NCBI GenBank assembly: GCA_025201845.1 | Contig: MU604039.1 | Span: 1-37,794, forward strand | Direction: 5' to 3' | Length of the DNA: 37,794 nucleotides | Origin: Martensiomyces pterosporus | Lineage: Eukaryota; Kickxellomycota; Kickxellomycetes; Kickxellales; Kickxellaceae | Made by a program: the position numbers and the translations under genes | Part shown: positions 1 to 10,747 of the stretch, piece by piece | How the letters are laid out: every line of letters starts with the position of its first letter | Position numbering within the stretch: the first letter of the stretch is position 1 | Notes under the pieces: generated by a model | Seen by the model: only the letters and a program-made list of their open reading frames with translations | Database searches by the model: none | Told to the model about the DNA's origin: nothing

Positions 1-363
1 GACCCGGAGTTTGGGTCGTGGCAGGCCAACGAGCTGCAGATCAACTTGGAGAAGGTCCTATCGCACCTGCCCCTCATGATCGTCAATGGCAACAAGACCG
101 TCGAGGTGAGGCCTTCGCGCATCGACAAGACCTACGCCGTGAAGGCAATCATGAAGGACTTGGCCGGCGTGGACTTTGGCTTTGTCATGGCCATCGGCGA
201 TGGCAGGGCCGACGAGAATGTGTTCACGTACTTGAACAGGGCGTTCCCGAAGGCCTCGCTGATCACCAGCACTGTTGGGCGCAAGACCACGGAGGCCAAG
301 TACTACCTGCCGAACGTCGACTCGGTGCTGGGCATACTGTCCAAGCTCATTGAAGCCAGCTAG
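1..363 (+). CDS. TPS2: Trehalose-6-phosphate phosphatase, C-terminal part (5' truncated by window edge)
   Basis: Frame 1 is open from the first base to a TAG at 361-363, giving the last 120 residues of a protein that starts outside the window. It shows the end of a HAD-type trehalose phosphatase domain: VEVRPSRIDK, the conserved E-x-R-P segment followed by the lysine region, then GDGRADENVF, which is HAD motif IV (family form GDxxxDExxF) and holds the Mg-binding acidic residues. A terminal TVGRKTTEAKYYLP segment follows, as in TPS2/OtsB-like proteins (S/T-V-G...A-x-x-x-L). Such enzymes dephosphorylate trehalose-6-phosphate to trehalose in the cytosol. Both motif IV aspartates are present, so it looks catalytic rather than a Tps3/Tsl1-type regulatory relative. 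In fungi this domain usually follows a synthase-like domain, which cannot be checked here. ATG-initiated frames overlapping it in other phases are shadows. Confidence 0.85.
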   Translation, partial: DPEFGSWQANELQINLEKVLSHLPLMIVNGNKTVEVRPSRIDKTYAVKAIMKDLAGVDFGFVMAIGDGRADENVFTYLNRAFPKASLITSTVGRKTTEAKYYLPNVDSVLGILSKLIEAS

Positions 364-657
364 AGGCATAGTGGGCACCTCTTTCGTAGCATTTTCTACC
401 ATTATTTAGTGATATTAGTGTCTTGCCTTCATGGTGCAGAGGACATGCTCTCCCTCTTTATTTGCAATAGCCAATCAACCAACTCCGCCCTCCACACGTC
501 ATGCCTTCTCCTTCCCTGCCCCCTCAACAGCCACCATCACCTTGCTCCATTTCGCATGAGCCGATTGCCACATTCTCGTTCTCTCCTGCTTCGCTTCTAA
601 AGACTCGCTATCATCACTGTATTTTACCCTGATACAAACAAGACGCCGAACATTGAA
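364..657. other. Intergenic region, TPS2 3' side and VTA1 promoter/leader
   Basis: About 290 bp between the TPP stop and the VTA1 start. It is pyrimidine-rich from about 455 to 600 on the plus strand, as expected of a fungal promoter/leader for VTA1. No convincing TATA box, RNA gene or repeat is visible. A 63-codon open frame at 409-600 has no recognisable features and is not called. Confidence 0.5.
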
Positions 658-1872
658 ATGGCAGCAGTTCCCGCGGAGCTAAAACTAATTGTACCGTACA
701 TCCAGCGTGGGCAGGAGATAACCGCAGTGGACCCAGTAGTCTCCTACTTCTGCAAGTACTACGCGGCCCGCCTGGCGATAGCCAACGGGAGCAATTCGCC
801 CGAAAGCCAGACATACCTGGCCACGCTGCTCGACCAATTAGAGGCGGAAAAGGAGAGACTCAAGGACCACGAGCACATGAGAGACGATGCGGCGGCATCG
901 CAGCATTGCACGACGTTTGCGCTGAGGATTTTTGCAAAGGCTGACACAGAGGACAGGCAGGGGAAGGCAACAAAGGTGACAGCGAGGAATTTCATCGTTT
1001 CGTCCCAGTTCCTGCAGGTCATTAGCGCGTTTGGCGACTTGCCGCCGGAAATCGCAGAGAAGATCAAGTATGCCAAGTGGAAGGCCGCAGACATCCTGAA
1101 GGCCATTAGGGAAGGCAGGGCACCGACCACCGCACCAGATGGCAACGCTCCTGCCGATACGGCAGCTCCTGCTCAGAGCGCTGTGCCTGCCCAGCCCACG
1201 ATGGAGATGGCGCAGAGCAGGAGCACTAGCACCGTGACTGCCAACGACATCTTTGGATGGCCATCGCCGCCGGTCACTGCTAGCCCCAACACCACACCCA
1301 CAGCTAACCAGCAGCTGCCTCCTCAACTGCCTCCTCAACTGCCTCCTCAGCAGCCTCCTCAGCAGCCTCCTCAACAACAACAGCCAACTGGTCAGCCTTG
1401 GCCTAGCGGCGGCGGAGGACAGCATACGATCGCTACGAGCCCTCCTCTACCGCCGCCACCATCGGTAGTGCAGAGTTCGCAGTTTGACTCGCTGCCCAGT
1501 GTTCCCCAGTCCTCTGTTGCTGGCCCAGTGGGCCCTTCCTCAGTTGCTCACTTGCAAGGCAGACTCAGCAGCGCCCCTGCACACTCGCCTCCTAGCACAC
1601 CCAACCCTCTAGCTGCTGGTGCGGCAACATTTGTGCCGGTTCCGGCGTCGAATTTGCCTGCTGCCCCACCACCATCGGCACCTGCAGCGGCTGGATACGG
1701 AGCAGGCCAGCAGAATTCGGCGGATGTGGATCTGATGCTTGATCCAACCGATACGAAAAACGCGCAGAAGCATGCCAGATGGGCAATCAGCGCCCTGGAG
1801 TACGATGATGTCGCCACGGCTATCGACAACCTACAGAAGGCCATCCAGATCCTGGCGCCATACCGAAGGTGA
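658..1872 (+). CDS. VTA1: Vacuolar protein sorting-associated protein VTA1 (LIP5-type Vps4 cofactor)
   Basis: An uninterrupted 404-residue frame. Residues 1 to about 160 match the Vta1/LIP5 N-terminal domain of tandem MIT-like helices: an opening AELKLIVPYIQRGQEI, then VVSYFCKYYAARLAI, and later the helices around FGDLPPEIAEKIKYAKWKA. A long Pro/Gln/Ser-rich disordered linker follows, with an imperfect PPQL/PPQQ tract at about residues 220-245. The last 45 residues form the C-terminal Vta1 domain (AQKHARWAISALEYDDVATA, then a helix ending QILAP) that dimerises and binds Vps4. By family, Vta1 stimulates the Vps4 AAA-ATPase that disassembles ESCRT-III at endosomes during multivesicular body formation. 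It is longer than yeast Vta1 (330 aa) because of the linker. It converges on ACC1, with only 115 bp between the two stop codons. The start is the first ATG and the N-terminus aligns without extension. Confidence 0.9.
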   Translation: MAAVPAELKLIVPYIQRGQEITAVDPVVSYFCKYYAARLAIANGSNSPESQTYLATLLDQLEAEKERLKDHEHMRDDAAASQHCTTFALRIFAKADTEDRQGKATKVTARNFIVSSQFLQVISAFGDLPPEIAEKIKYAKWKAADILKAIREGRAPTTAPDGNAPADTAAPAQSAVPAQPTMEMAQSRSTSTVTANDIFGWPSPPVTASPNTTPTANQQLPPQLPPQLPPQQPPQQPPQQQQPTGQPWPSGGGGQHTIATSPPLPPPPSVVQSSQFDSLPSVPQSSVAGPVGPSSVAHLQGRLSSAPAHSPPSTPNPLAAGAATFVPVPASNLPAAPPPSAPAAAGYGAGQQNSADVDLMLDPTDTKNAQKHARWAISALEYDDVATAIDNLQKAIQILAPYRR

Positions 1873-1987
1873 GTGGCGCCTTTGAGGGCCGCCAGTGCCA
1901 GGCAGCCTTCTGTAGCTAGACAAGTGAATTCCTTAGTTTATATAAAGTGAACGTAGAAACAGAGCAGCCTGGGTATATAAAGAAACC

Positions 1988-4900
1988 TTACTTCAGCTTG
2001 GAGAGAAGCTGCTGGCGACGCTCAGGAGACAGCTGCTGGAGAGCTGCAACAAGTGCATCATCAGTAACCTTGCTTATCTGGGCTGACACCTGAGCAGCCT
2101 CGACCTGGGACTTCCATTCGCCCAGGAGCTTGTTGATCTGCTTCTTGCTGTCCTCGAACCAAGCCGCAACGGCCCTGTCGTCGCTATAGTCAGCCTCTGT
2201 GCTGGTCTGCGCGAACCACTGGGCAAAGATCTGCGTCTGCTCGTCGCGGGCCATCTCCGGCTCCACCTTGGCCATTTCCCTGCGCAGATACTCCTCCGAG
2301 AGACGGCGCTTCAGGCGGTAGTAGAAGTACGAGCGCGCGTTTCTCCACTGTAGCTCCTTCCTGATCACGCCCTTGGCAGCCATTCTTCCAGCCCTGTCAT
2401 GGAGGTCGGCAAACTGGACGGCGATCTGCGTGTACACAGGCATGAGCGCCTTCTCGCGCTCATCGAGCGCCTGCTTGATCTCGGCCTTCTGCTTGGGCGC
2501 CAGGTCGGGGTTGCCCAGGGCCTGGCGGAACTCACGCACCTTGGCATCAAGACGCTCCATGCACGCAAGCATCTGGGGCTTCCGGAACTTGATCTCCACA
2601 ATACCTTCGGGCTCGAGCACGCCACCACGGCTCTTCTCGTCCGCATACATCTCCATCATGTCCTGGTTGATAGTGGGGTCAACGACGACCCAGGCGCCAC
2701 CACGCAGCTCGCCGTTGGGGATGATGTACACGAACACGGGCTGCTTGTACTGCGACAGGGCATCGACGATGTAGGCGCCATACTTCAGGACCTCGAAGAA
2801 CATGTCGCGCTGGCCACCCGAGAACCCACGCCAGTTGGCAAAGATCATCAGCGGCAGCTGCTCGCCCTTGTTAAAGTCATAGATGGCCTGCGCCGTCTTA
2901 AAAGCACTGTTCGGGTACCACACAGTTCCAGCCTCCTGCAGCACCTGCTCCTCAGAGTTGGGGTTGGCAGGGTCCGCGGGGATGATGTTCTCCACGGTGC
3001 GGCCCTCAACGGCAACAATGCCCATGGGGATTCCACCCAGACGAGCACGGCCAGTGACCACAGTACGTGCCCAGCCACCAAGGGTCTCAACAAAGGTCCC
3101 GCGGTCAAAGAACCCGCTCAGCCATCCGTTCTCCGTATCGGCACCGGCAAGGAACAGGCGCGGGTCAGAGGGACCCGAGGGCGGCTCATAAGCGATGGGG
3201 CGGTCCACAGGATCGGTCTGCAGAACGGGCGAGACCGGGAGCAAGGGGGCATCGCGGACACGCGGGACAAACGACAGCCAGCGGACGATCTTGCAGATGC
3301 CAGCAAAGTCGTTGTCGGCAGTGAGATGCGACACACCGTTCTTGTACATGATCTGCGTGCCGCCAAGCTGCAGGTTGGACGTGTACACCTCGCGACCCAG
3401 AACCTTGTTAAGGGCAGGCGCACCGGTGAGGATGATGGGCTGGCCCTCGTTCTGGATCGACCGCTGGCCCAGACGCACAAGGTAAGCACCGATACCGACC
3501 GAGCGGCAAGTGACAAGCGTGACGGTGAAGATGTCGTTGTAGGCACGCGAGGTCTCGCCTGCAATCAGGCCCGACCCACGCAGGTTCTCGACACCCAGGC
3601 CGTCAGTGGATCCAACCACAGTGAGCAGGCGGTGGCGAACCTCGCCGTCGGGCATGGTGATTTCCTCGGTGATCACCGAGCGAGGCTTCCCCTCCTCGCG
3701 GGCCATGAGCTTGGCGTTGTCCTCCTCGTTGAGGTAGAGATAGTCGAATCCTTGCTCGGGGTCGGTGCTATCGCGCCATGCGGGGCGGAACAGCTCGCGG
3801 ATATCCTCGGCAAGCCCAATGCGGGCACCCGAGTTGGCCGAGAGGTAGATGCGCGGGTATCCGTGCTCGCGGGCGTACTGAGTGGCGCGGTAGAAGAACT
3901 GGTCCTCCTCAACGCCGAACGACCCGATCTTGAACGTGATGTCGTTGGCAATGACAACGATCTTGCGGCCCTCAGGCGCCTCGGGCGTGTACATTGTGCA
4001 CACCCAAGCAACCATGCCGCAGGTGTTGCGGCCGGCATCGCGGTCGGACTCCACCAGGGACTGCGTGGCTTCATCCCAAACAAGCTCCTGGGCATCAAGC
4101 AGCTTGCGTGGGGCCGATGCAGCCGTGCCGCCCATCTTGGCGATGCGGGCCCACTGCACCGAGACTGCCTGGTGGAAGAGGTCGGGGAAGTCGTACACAT
4201 ATGTGGTGCCCATGATATGAGCCTTGTAGCGGCGCGGCTGCAGCCACTCCTTGGGCTGGTGCGGGGTGGACACAAGCTTGCCGTTGTAGGAGCCTGCAGG
4301 GGAGTCGAGGGACTGGAACACCCACTCGCCGTCCTTGTCGCGCACCTCGATGTAGTTCTCAAGCTTAGGCACAAATCCGGACTTGTTGAAGATGCAGAAG
4401 CGGAAGGGAGTCGGCATATCCTCCTCGCGCCCAGTTTGCACAAGGAACCTGATCTCAGCGGCAGTGACGCGCAGCCTGAAAAGACGCTTGCCGTGACGCT
4501 CGAGGAATCCGCGGTAAGCGGGCTCGAACTGGGACGCGTCGAGGTTGAAGATGGGCAGGAAGCTGATAAACAGGTGGTTGCAGTCGCAGTTGGGGTACTC
4601 GACCGACAGGATCTCCAGTGCATCCAGAATATCGTTGAGCAAGCGATCCGTCTCCGAGATCAGGTAATCGACGGTCTGCAGAGCAGTGCGCAGTCTTCCA
4701 GGGCGGACCAGCACGCGGACAAAGAACCGGCTATCGGCCGTGTTCTGCTTGCTGACGCCATAGTAGATATGCAGCTGGCGGTTGTCGTTGAAGCAAGGGC
4801 GGATGTCAAAGTTCGACAGGCGAGGGAGCTCAAGCTGGTAGGCAAGTCCGGGCTCGATGTGGCGGATGGTCTTGTCCTCCTTAAAGTCGATGTTCTCGCG

Positions 4901-7900
4901 GAAGGTGAAGGTGCCAGGGTGCTGTCCAGAGCGCTGCAGGACATAAGTCAGGCGGCGGATTCCGCTGTCGCGCAGCTGGGAGGCATGGGCAGCGACAAAC
5001 TGCTGGAGCTTGGTCGACCAGGTGTCGTCATCGAAGGGGTCATCCTGGGGCACCTGGAGCGCAATGTTGATGACATGGCCATAGCGCGCGCTCCTGCTCG
5101 GAGTCGACGTGCCACTTCCCTTGCGCGACGACGAGGTAGAGTCGCCGTTCAGGGCACTCATGGGGGCAAACTTGCTGGTGGAACGCATGCCCAGCGCAGG
5201 CGACTCGGCACGCGAGTTGGCCTCGTTGCCGTTGACAGTGATAAGGTCGAGCAGGCGGAGGAAGTTTGACTCCATCTCTGTAAACGTGTCAAACGAGGCC
5301 ATGGCACCCTGTCGCAGGTACTGCTCAGGGTCGGCGTCCTTGTCGACAGCAAAGTTGAGGTCGGACACGCTCATGATGCGCTTGAGGTCGGACACGCTGG
5401 AGCCGCGGCCAATCTGGCCAGCAAACATGCCCGACGAGTCGTCCTGCAGAATGAATCTCCAGCGCACCATGAACGGAGCACCCTCATCGGTGGTGTACTC
5501 GAAGTCGACAAGGTTGTACATGTGGTACGCGCGACGCACATAGACCTCGAGGGCAGCCAAGCGAATGTAGGGGTTCGGGTTGTAGAGGAAGCTCTGCAGA
5601 ACGTCAAACACGTAGTAGTTGGTGACGATAAGGTCCTTGATGGCGTCGTAGCTCGGGGTGCGGTACTCCTCGCCGCTGCCATACACGGTCTCGGTGACAG
5701 AGGACTTGAGGATGTGCTCCATCTGGCGCATGCGCTCCTCCAGCGAAGGCACCTGGCACTGCAGGAGAACCTCGCGCGCCTTCAGCGCAACCTTGGCAGT
5801 GGCACGCCCCGAAAGCGCAGTGAGGCTCTTGAGGACCTCCTCGTAGTTGGCGTCGAGGCTGCCGCTCTGCGTGGACACGGGGCGGATAACGTCGAGCATA
5901 GCCAGGACGATCTTGTTCTTTGTGGCAACCCCGGCATGGGAGGTCATTGCCTCGACGATCTTCTCGGGCTCGTCGCGGTGGAGCCCACGCAGGGCAAAGA
6001 ATCCCTCTTCCTCATTGGCGCTCTTGGAGAAGATCGACTCGGCATCGACATAGCGCTGCAGCAGGGAAATGAAGATGCTGCGCTCGTGGGCGGCAAGGCC
6101 GTCCTTGTAGTTCTCAAGCACAGCCTTCACAGGCTCGAGGGTGGTAGTGAGAGCGACTGCATCGGTAGGAGAGATCTCAAGAAGGTGGCTGTCGATGATA
6201 GCAAGCATCTCCTTGGCAGGGAACCCGGCGTTGAACTGCTGGGCTTCGGTGATCTCTGCCTGGAGCGCGCTAGTGAGCTTGGCGGGGAGACGGCTGGAAA
6301 GGGCAGAGAGAACCTCGCCGATTTCGAGGAACGGAAGCTCGGGTTTTTGCAAAAGAGCCGAAATCTTCTGCAGCAGCTGGGCAGCCGGAATGGGCGTGTC
6401 GTAGCCGTTGAGGGCGTTAGTGAGCAGGGTGAGCTTGCGGCGGAGCAGCTGGTGTGTCTTGCTTCCGTACGCCTGAGGAGGGCCATATGTAGCGAGCTGG
6501 CCCTCAACGAGGGCGTTAGTGAGCAGGATGAGCTTGCGGCGGAGCAGCTGGTGTGTCTTGCTTCCGTACGCCTGAGGAGGGCCATATGTAGCGAGCTGGC
6601 CCTCAAACGGCTTGGCGTGCTTGACGCGCGAAGGGTCGTCGAGGGTCAGGACACCAAGCACCTCACCAGCAGACAGCGTCACGCCGGGCTGCTTGACAAA
6701 CTGCACAATGCCGTCCTCAGTAGCCGTCAGGGGCATGTACATCTTCATGACCTCAATCTCGGCATATGCCTCGCCGCACTTGACGTGGTCGCCGGACTCG
6801 ACAAGGAAGCGCACGAGCTTGCCGGGAGACGGCGAGCGGAGCTGGGTGGGGTCGACTTCCTCCTCGAGCAGGCAAGTGCGCTCGTCGACGAGGAGGCGGG
6901 TGGCGCCGACCTCGGGGCTGGTGTAGCAGGCGTGGCTCTTCCCGTCGAGCAGAACAAGGATGCCACCGTCACTCAGAGGCCGCACGCCAACGGCGACCTT
7001 GGATCCATTGAGGTAGAGGATCCAGCCGGTTGGCCCCGTGCGGTTAGCAATGAAGCGGTAGCGGATGCCCTCGTAGATAAACTCGACCAAGAAGGTGGTC
7101 TTGAGCAGGGCCTTGCTGGGAGCCTGGCCACGGTCCATGGCAGTCTTGAACTCGGCCAGCAGCTGCGCGCTCTCGTTCTGTGCCATGCACGTGGCACCGC
7201 AGATGACGGCAAGCTCAGGGTCGGGCCGCTCGGCGGTGAGGTGGTCCGAGATGAGGCGATCGAGCCACGCAGTAGTGAAGGTGTTGGCTCCAAAGTCGGA
7301 CATCTCCAGCAGTCTGACCAGATACTCCACCGTTGTGCGGAAGTCACCACGGATGGAGATTTCCTTCAGGGCAACGACCATAGCCTGGCGGGCCTGCTCG
7401 CGGTTCGGGCCATAGGCGAAGATGTGGCCAAACTGCGAGTCAGCAAACTCGTGCAGACCACCGTTTGCCGACACGGAGAAGTAGCCCCAGACGTTGGTGC
7501 TGCTGCGGAAGTTCAGCGACTGCATCATACCGCTGCTGGGCTTGAATCCAGCCTCGGGGTTCTCCGCAGTGATGCGCACAGCAATGACGTGGCCCTTGGG
7601 CTGGGGCTTGCGCTGCACCTCGTTGGCGCGTGGCGACGAGAAGCCAAAGTCAATCGACGAGGCGCCCTGAGGGTCAAGGCCGTAGAGCAGGCGGATATCG
7701 CGGATGCGGTCGAGCGGGATACCCATAGCGACCAGAAGCTGGGCTGCTGGCAGATTGACGCCAGAGACCATCTCGGTAGTCGGGTGCTCGACCTGCAGAC
7801 GAGGGTTGAGCTCAAGGAAGTAGAACTTGTCGTCAGCTGGCGTGTACAGGTACTCGACGGTTCCGGCGCTGACGTAGCCAACAAGCTTTGCCAGGCGCAC

Positions 7901-9450
7901 AGCAGCCTTCTCCATCTGCTCGAACGTCTCGGGTTTGGCGATGCTGACAGGCGCCTCTTCGATGATCTTTTGGTGGCGGCGCTGGACGGAGCAGTCACGG
8001 CCAAAGAGCGATATGGCGTTGCCGTGTTGATCGGCCAGAACCTGGACCTCCAGATGGCGGGACTCGCCAGCAAGCTTCATGATGAAGATCGGCGAGCCAG
8101 GAACCTCGGCCTGGCACTGGTAGAAGCAAGAGGCGAAATCAGCCTCCCTGGCAACCATGCGGATGCCCTTGCCGCCTCCACCCTCGCTGGCCTTGATCAT
8201 GACGGGGAAGCCGATGCGCTTGGCCTGCTTCAGCCCCTCGTCCATGTTGTGGGTGGTTGCTTCCTGGTAGGCACTGTCGGGGACCTCGAGGTGGTTCTGC
8301 TCGTTGAGGAATGTGTCCGTGATGCCATCGCCGCTCCAGGGCATGGTGGGGACCTTCGCGTGCTGAGCGACAATGGTCGACGAGATCTTGTCTCCAAGGC
8401 TGCGCATAGCCGAGCCTGGGGGGCCGATGAAGACGACCTTGCTCTTGCTGTCCCTGAGGGACTCTGGCAGCAGCGGGTTCTCTGACGCGTGCCCCCATCC
8501 AGCCCAGACAGCGTGAGCGCCTGTCCGCTCAGCAACATCAACGATGAGCTCGACGTTGGCATAGTTGTTGTTGTTGGTGCCGCCAGGGACTTCGACGTAC
8601 TGATCAGCCATGCGGATGTACTCTGCGTTGACCTTGAGGTCCTCGGGGGTGGCCATCACGACGAACTCGATTGCACGCTCATCGCCAAAGGTGGCATAGG
8701 CCCATTGCCGGACGCTGCGAATCTCCTTGACAGCAGCGATACCGTTGTTGGCGATAAGAACACGGGTGATTACTGTGTGGCCACCGTTGTCCTTGACAAA
8801 GTCGCGGACTTTGCTGGCGGTCGCTGTATCGACGTTGTTGCCGCCTATCTTCTTCGCCATTAGAAACGGTGGATACAGGCAATATTAGCGCAAATGCGGT
8901 TTCTGATGCCGTAACTCAGATACAGAACTCTAGAGAAGAGCTTGCGCACAACCACACAGGCAGTATTTGGTTGGGAATGAACGACGCAATGGTGATTTGC
9001 GCTATAGAGATGTTTCTGGGTGGATATACAAGTGTGTGGATGTGGGAGTCCACAGTTGAATTGCAAAATCTGGGAAGGCAAGGAAGCGCAAGCTGGGGGA
9101 GGTTTGGTTGATTGTCCGAGCTGCGACATGACTTTTATTGCAATTGCATGCTTGAATCAGCGGTAAGGCAATATGCGGATAGCAAGCGTGAGGTGGTGGT
9201 GCTTTTATGTGCACCAGATTGTGCGCCGCGAAACGAGCATGGAGAAAAGCCGCCTCAATTATGACCCCAATATGTACAAATATACGCTGCAAGGGAAGTA
9301 GAGCAAAGGCAGTTGGTGGCAGCCGCATGAGAAAGTAACCTGAAATAGCGATCAGGATGTGCGGGCTGTGTATGAGTGACACAAGTGATATGAGCGGCTC
9401 TTGGGGCTTCACTTACCAACAAATTGCTCGATATTCTGATGAGCAGACAT
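1988..9450 (-). CDS. ACC1: Acetyl-CoA carboxylase, multifunctional cytosolic enzyme (two exons)
   Basis: Biotin-dependent enzyme making malonyl-CoA from acetyl-CoA, the first committed step of fatty acid synthesis. Exon 1 is 9417-9450 (MSAHQNIEQFV plus one base), the intron 8845-9416 (donor GTAAGT, acceptor TAG, CTAAT branch site just upstream), and exon 2 1988-8844. Together they encode 2296 residues (yeast 2233). Joining restores QFVGGNNVD, matching the family's F-I-G-x-N motif; starting at the internal ATG at 8860 would lose it. Domains in order: biotin carboxylase with the ATP-grasp loop EGGGGKGIRM; biotinyl domain with EVMKM, biotin lysine near residue 712; central domains with Snf1-type serines near 1161 and 1170; carboxyltransferase with RGSGLIAGETSRAY and TGAPALNKVLGREVYTSNLQ. 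Oddities are a 33-residue tandem duplication at about 758-823 and the doubled phosphosite. A TATATA lies 55-62 bp upstream of the ATG. Confidence 0.96.
5355..5398 (-). repeat. 27-bp-offset duplication of the Snf1-site peptide in ACC1
   Basis: The 17-mer TTGAGGTCGGACACGCT occurs at 5355-5371 and again at 5382-5398, 27 bp (nine codons) apart. On the coding strand it encodes SVSDL twice, in the string SVSDLKRIMSVSDL. Each copy sits in a Snf1/AMPK-type context. Confidence 0.9.
6410..6607 (-). repeat. 99-bp tandem duplication inside ACC1 coding sequence
   Basis: Copy A is 6410-6508 and copy B 6509-6607, a period of exactly 99 bp (33 codons), so the frame is kept. Besides the junction base (6508 versus 6607), I find one internal difference, G at 6429 versus A at 6528, which changes Thr to Ile. 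The repeated peptide starts (F/V)EGQLATYGPPQAYGSK and ends LLTNAL. It corresponds to the single segment between the biotinyl domain and the central domain in other fungal ACCs, ending at the conserved N-G-Y-D. Confidence 0.95.
8845..9416 (-). other. Intron 1 of ACC1
   Basis: A 572-nt intron inside the twelfth codon (phase 1) of ACC1. On the minus strand it begins GTAAGT immediately after the codons for EQFV plus a G. It ends with a CTAAT branch-type motif about 10 nt upstream of the terminal TAG. The ATG that opens the long continuous frame (8858-8860) lies inside this intron, overlapping the branch-site region, so it is unlikely to be the normal start. No RNA gene is visible in the intron. 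Confidence 0.85.
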
Positions 9451-9504
9451 GATGGTGTTGCTGACTTTGTAGGTTGCTTGAGCTCAGACACTGACTGGGC
9501 AGTG

Positions 9505-9512
9505 TATATATG
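9505..9512 (-). promoter_or_regulatory. TATA-like element upstream of ACC1 exon 1
   Basis: TATATA-type sequence 55-62 bp upstream of the ATG at 9450 on the minus strand. Its position supports transcription starting before exon 1 rather than near 8860. TATA use varies in fungi, so this is suggestive only. Confidence 0.45.
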
Positions 9513-9687
9513 TGCGATCCTTAGACTAGAGGGCGTTTCCTGGCGCTCTCTGGTTTTGTTAGCGTAGATGCTGCGAGTGTGCTGGGGCGATATCCTGGGA
9601 AGCTGGGTAACCGACTGGCAGCGTGGTGAATAGGCTGCTGCTGTTCTTGCTGGTGCTGATAGACGGGGCAGGTGCTGAGGAGTTTCC

Positions 9688-9764
9688 TTTCACAAGCCAA
9701 ATTCCTAAAAAGCTTAAAAAGGCACAAAGGGAGCGGCCTTAACAGAAATATTTCACAAGCCAAA
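9688..9764. repeat. 14-bp direct repeat in the ACC1/PPR divergent promoter
   Basis: TTTCACAAGCCAAA occurs at 9688-9701 and again at 9751-9764, starts 63 bp apart. It is an exact repeat in non-coding DNA and could be a paired regulator site. No known factor is assigned. Confidence 0.55.
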
Positions 9765-10747
9765 AAACCGGAGGGCCCGTCGTGGGGTCAAGAGTTAGCG
9801 GGCTGCTGGTCGAGCTATAACGTGCGCTGTGCTTCTAATTTGACGCAGAGGCCAGTAACAGCGCCAGGTTATTGTTATTTTGCTGCTTACGGTTTTGTGC
9901 GTATTTAAATAATAGTGTGCGGTGGCTGTAGGGCAAAGAGAGCGCAGTGCTTTTTTAGCGGGAAGGGAGAGCAAAGAAGAGAAGTGGAGTTAATGGACAG
10001 TGGCCGCTCGGGCTTGGCCAAGTACCGCGTGTTAAGAGGCTTTTCGCTCGGCGTTTGCCAGCAGGAACCCATTTGCCTTTTTTTTCCCGTCCCTCGCTCA
10101 CTACCGCGTCAAGGCGCTTAGTAGGGAGCGCTAATGACGCCCACCCGCAGATAATGGCTAAAAACAATGGTGAAGGGGCCAGCACACAACACTTCCACGT
10201 AGACTCTGCAAGCTGCAACAGTACGAAAACATGCCAGGTGGAACTTATCCATACGCCCCATTTCTGCCATCCCTGTTGCCCACGCCTCCGCTGAGTTGCC
10301 AAGGGCTCGCCTAATCCGTTGGACCCAGCAGATCCTGCTACTACTCTTCTTATCAGCAAACCCAGCCCATCCCAACCAAAGAGCGCAGCCGCTGCCTCAA
10401 ACCCACCACGGTCTTCCACACTCGAGTCTGACCTGGTGCAGCCCACAGAACAAGCCACAGATTGGCTGCTTCCCCCTCTATCTATCTGCGACCTCCATCG
10501 CCTCTATCCATTGTGCCGTCCTCTCCAGGCTGATGGTCCCAAGCCAGCCTATGGCTAAACTCCACCGCCCCAACACAGCAAGCCAAAATTGGTAATCACC
10601 ATCGGTTGATTCTGTTTTATCACGTCTGATCTGACTTGTCGATTTGGGAATGGCAATAAGCACTGGTGCTTGTGCTTTTCTGCAGACATTGACGCAGCAG
10701 CGCATTAGAATGCATAGCAATTCTCTGTGTAGCTGTTCACCGTGTAA

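Larger units (their letters stand above)
9451..10747. other. Divergent upstream region between ACC1 and the PPR gene
   Basis: About 1.3 kb between two divergently transcribed genes. It contains the ACC1 TATA-like element, a 14-bp direct repeat and AT-rich stretches such as the one around 9901-9912. Open frames inside it, including 167 codons on the minus strand at 9955-10458, show no domain, composition or splice support and are not called. I see no tRNA, transposon or other RNA gene. It probably holds both promoters and 5' leaders. Confidence 0.5.

Noticed and set aside
2399..8485. Very long plus-strand open frames opposite ACC1 (956 codons at 2399-5269 and 987 codons at 5522-8485)
   Set aside because: They lie in a fixed frame opposite a highly conserved gene, show no domains, and arise because biased sense codons leave few antisense stop codons. 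The sense frame explains the sequence fully.
9955..10458. 167-codon minus-strand frame between ACC1 and the PPR gene
   Set aside because: No domain, no conserved pattern, and it lies in a promoter-like region.
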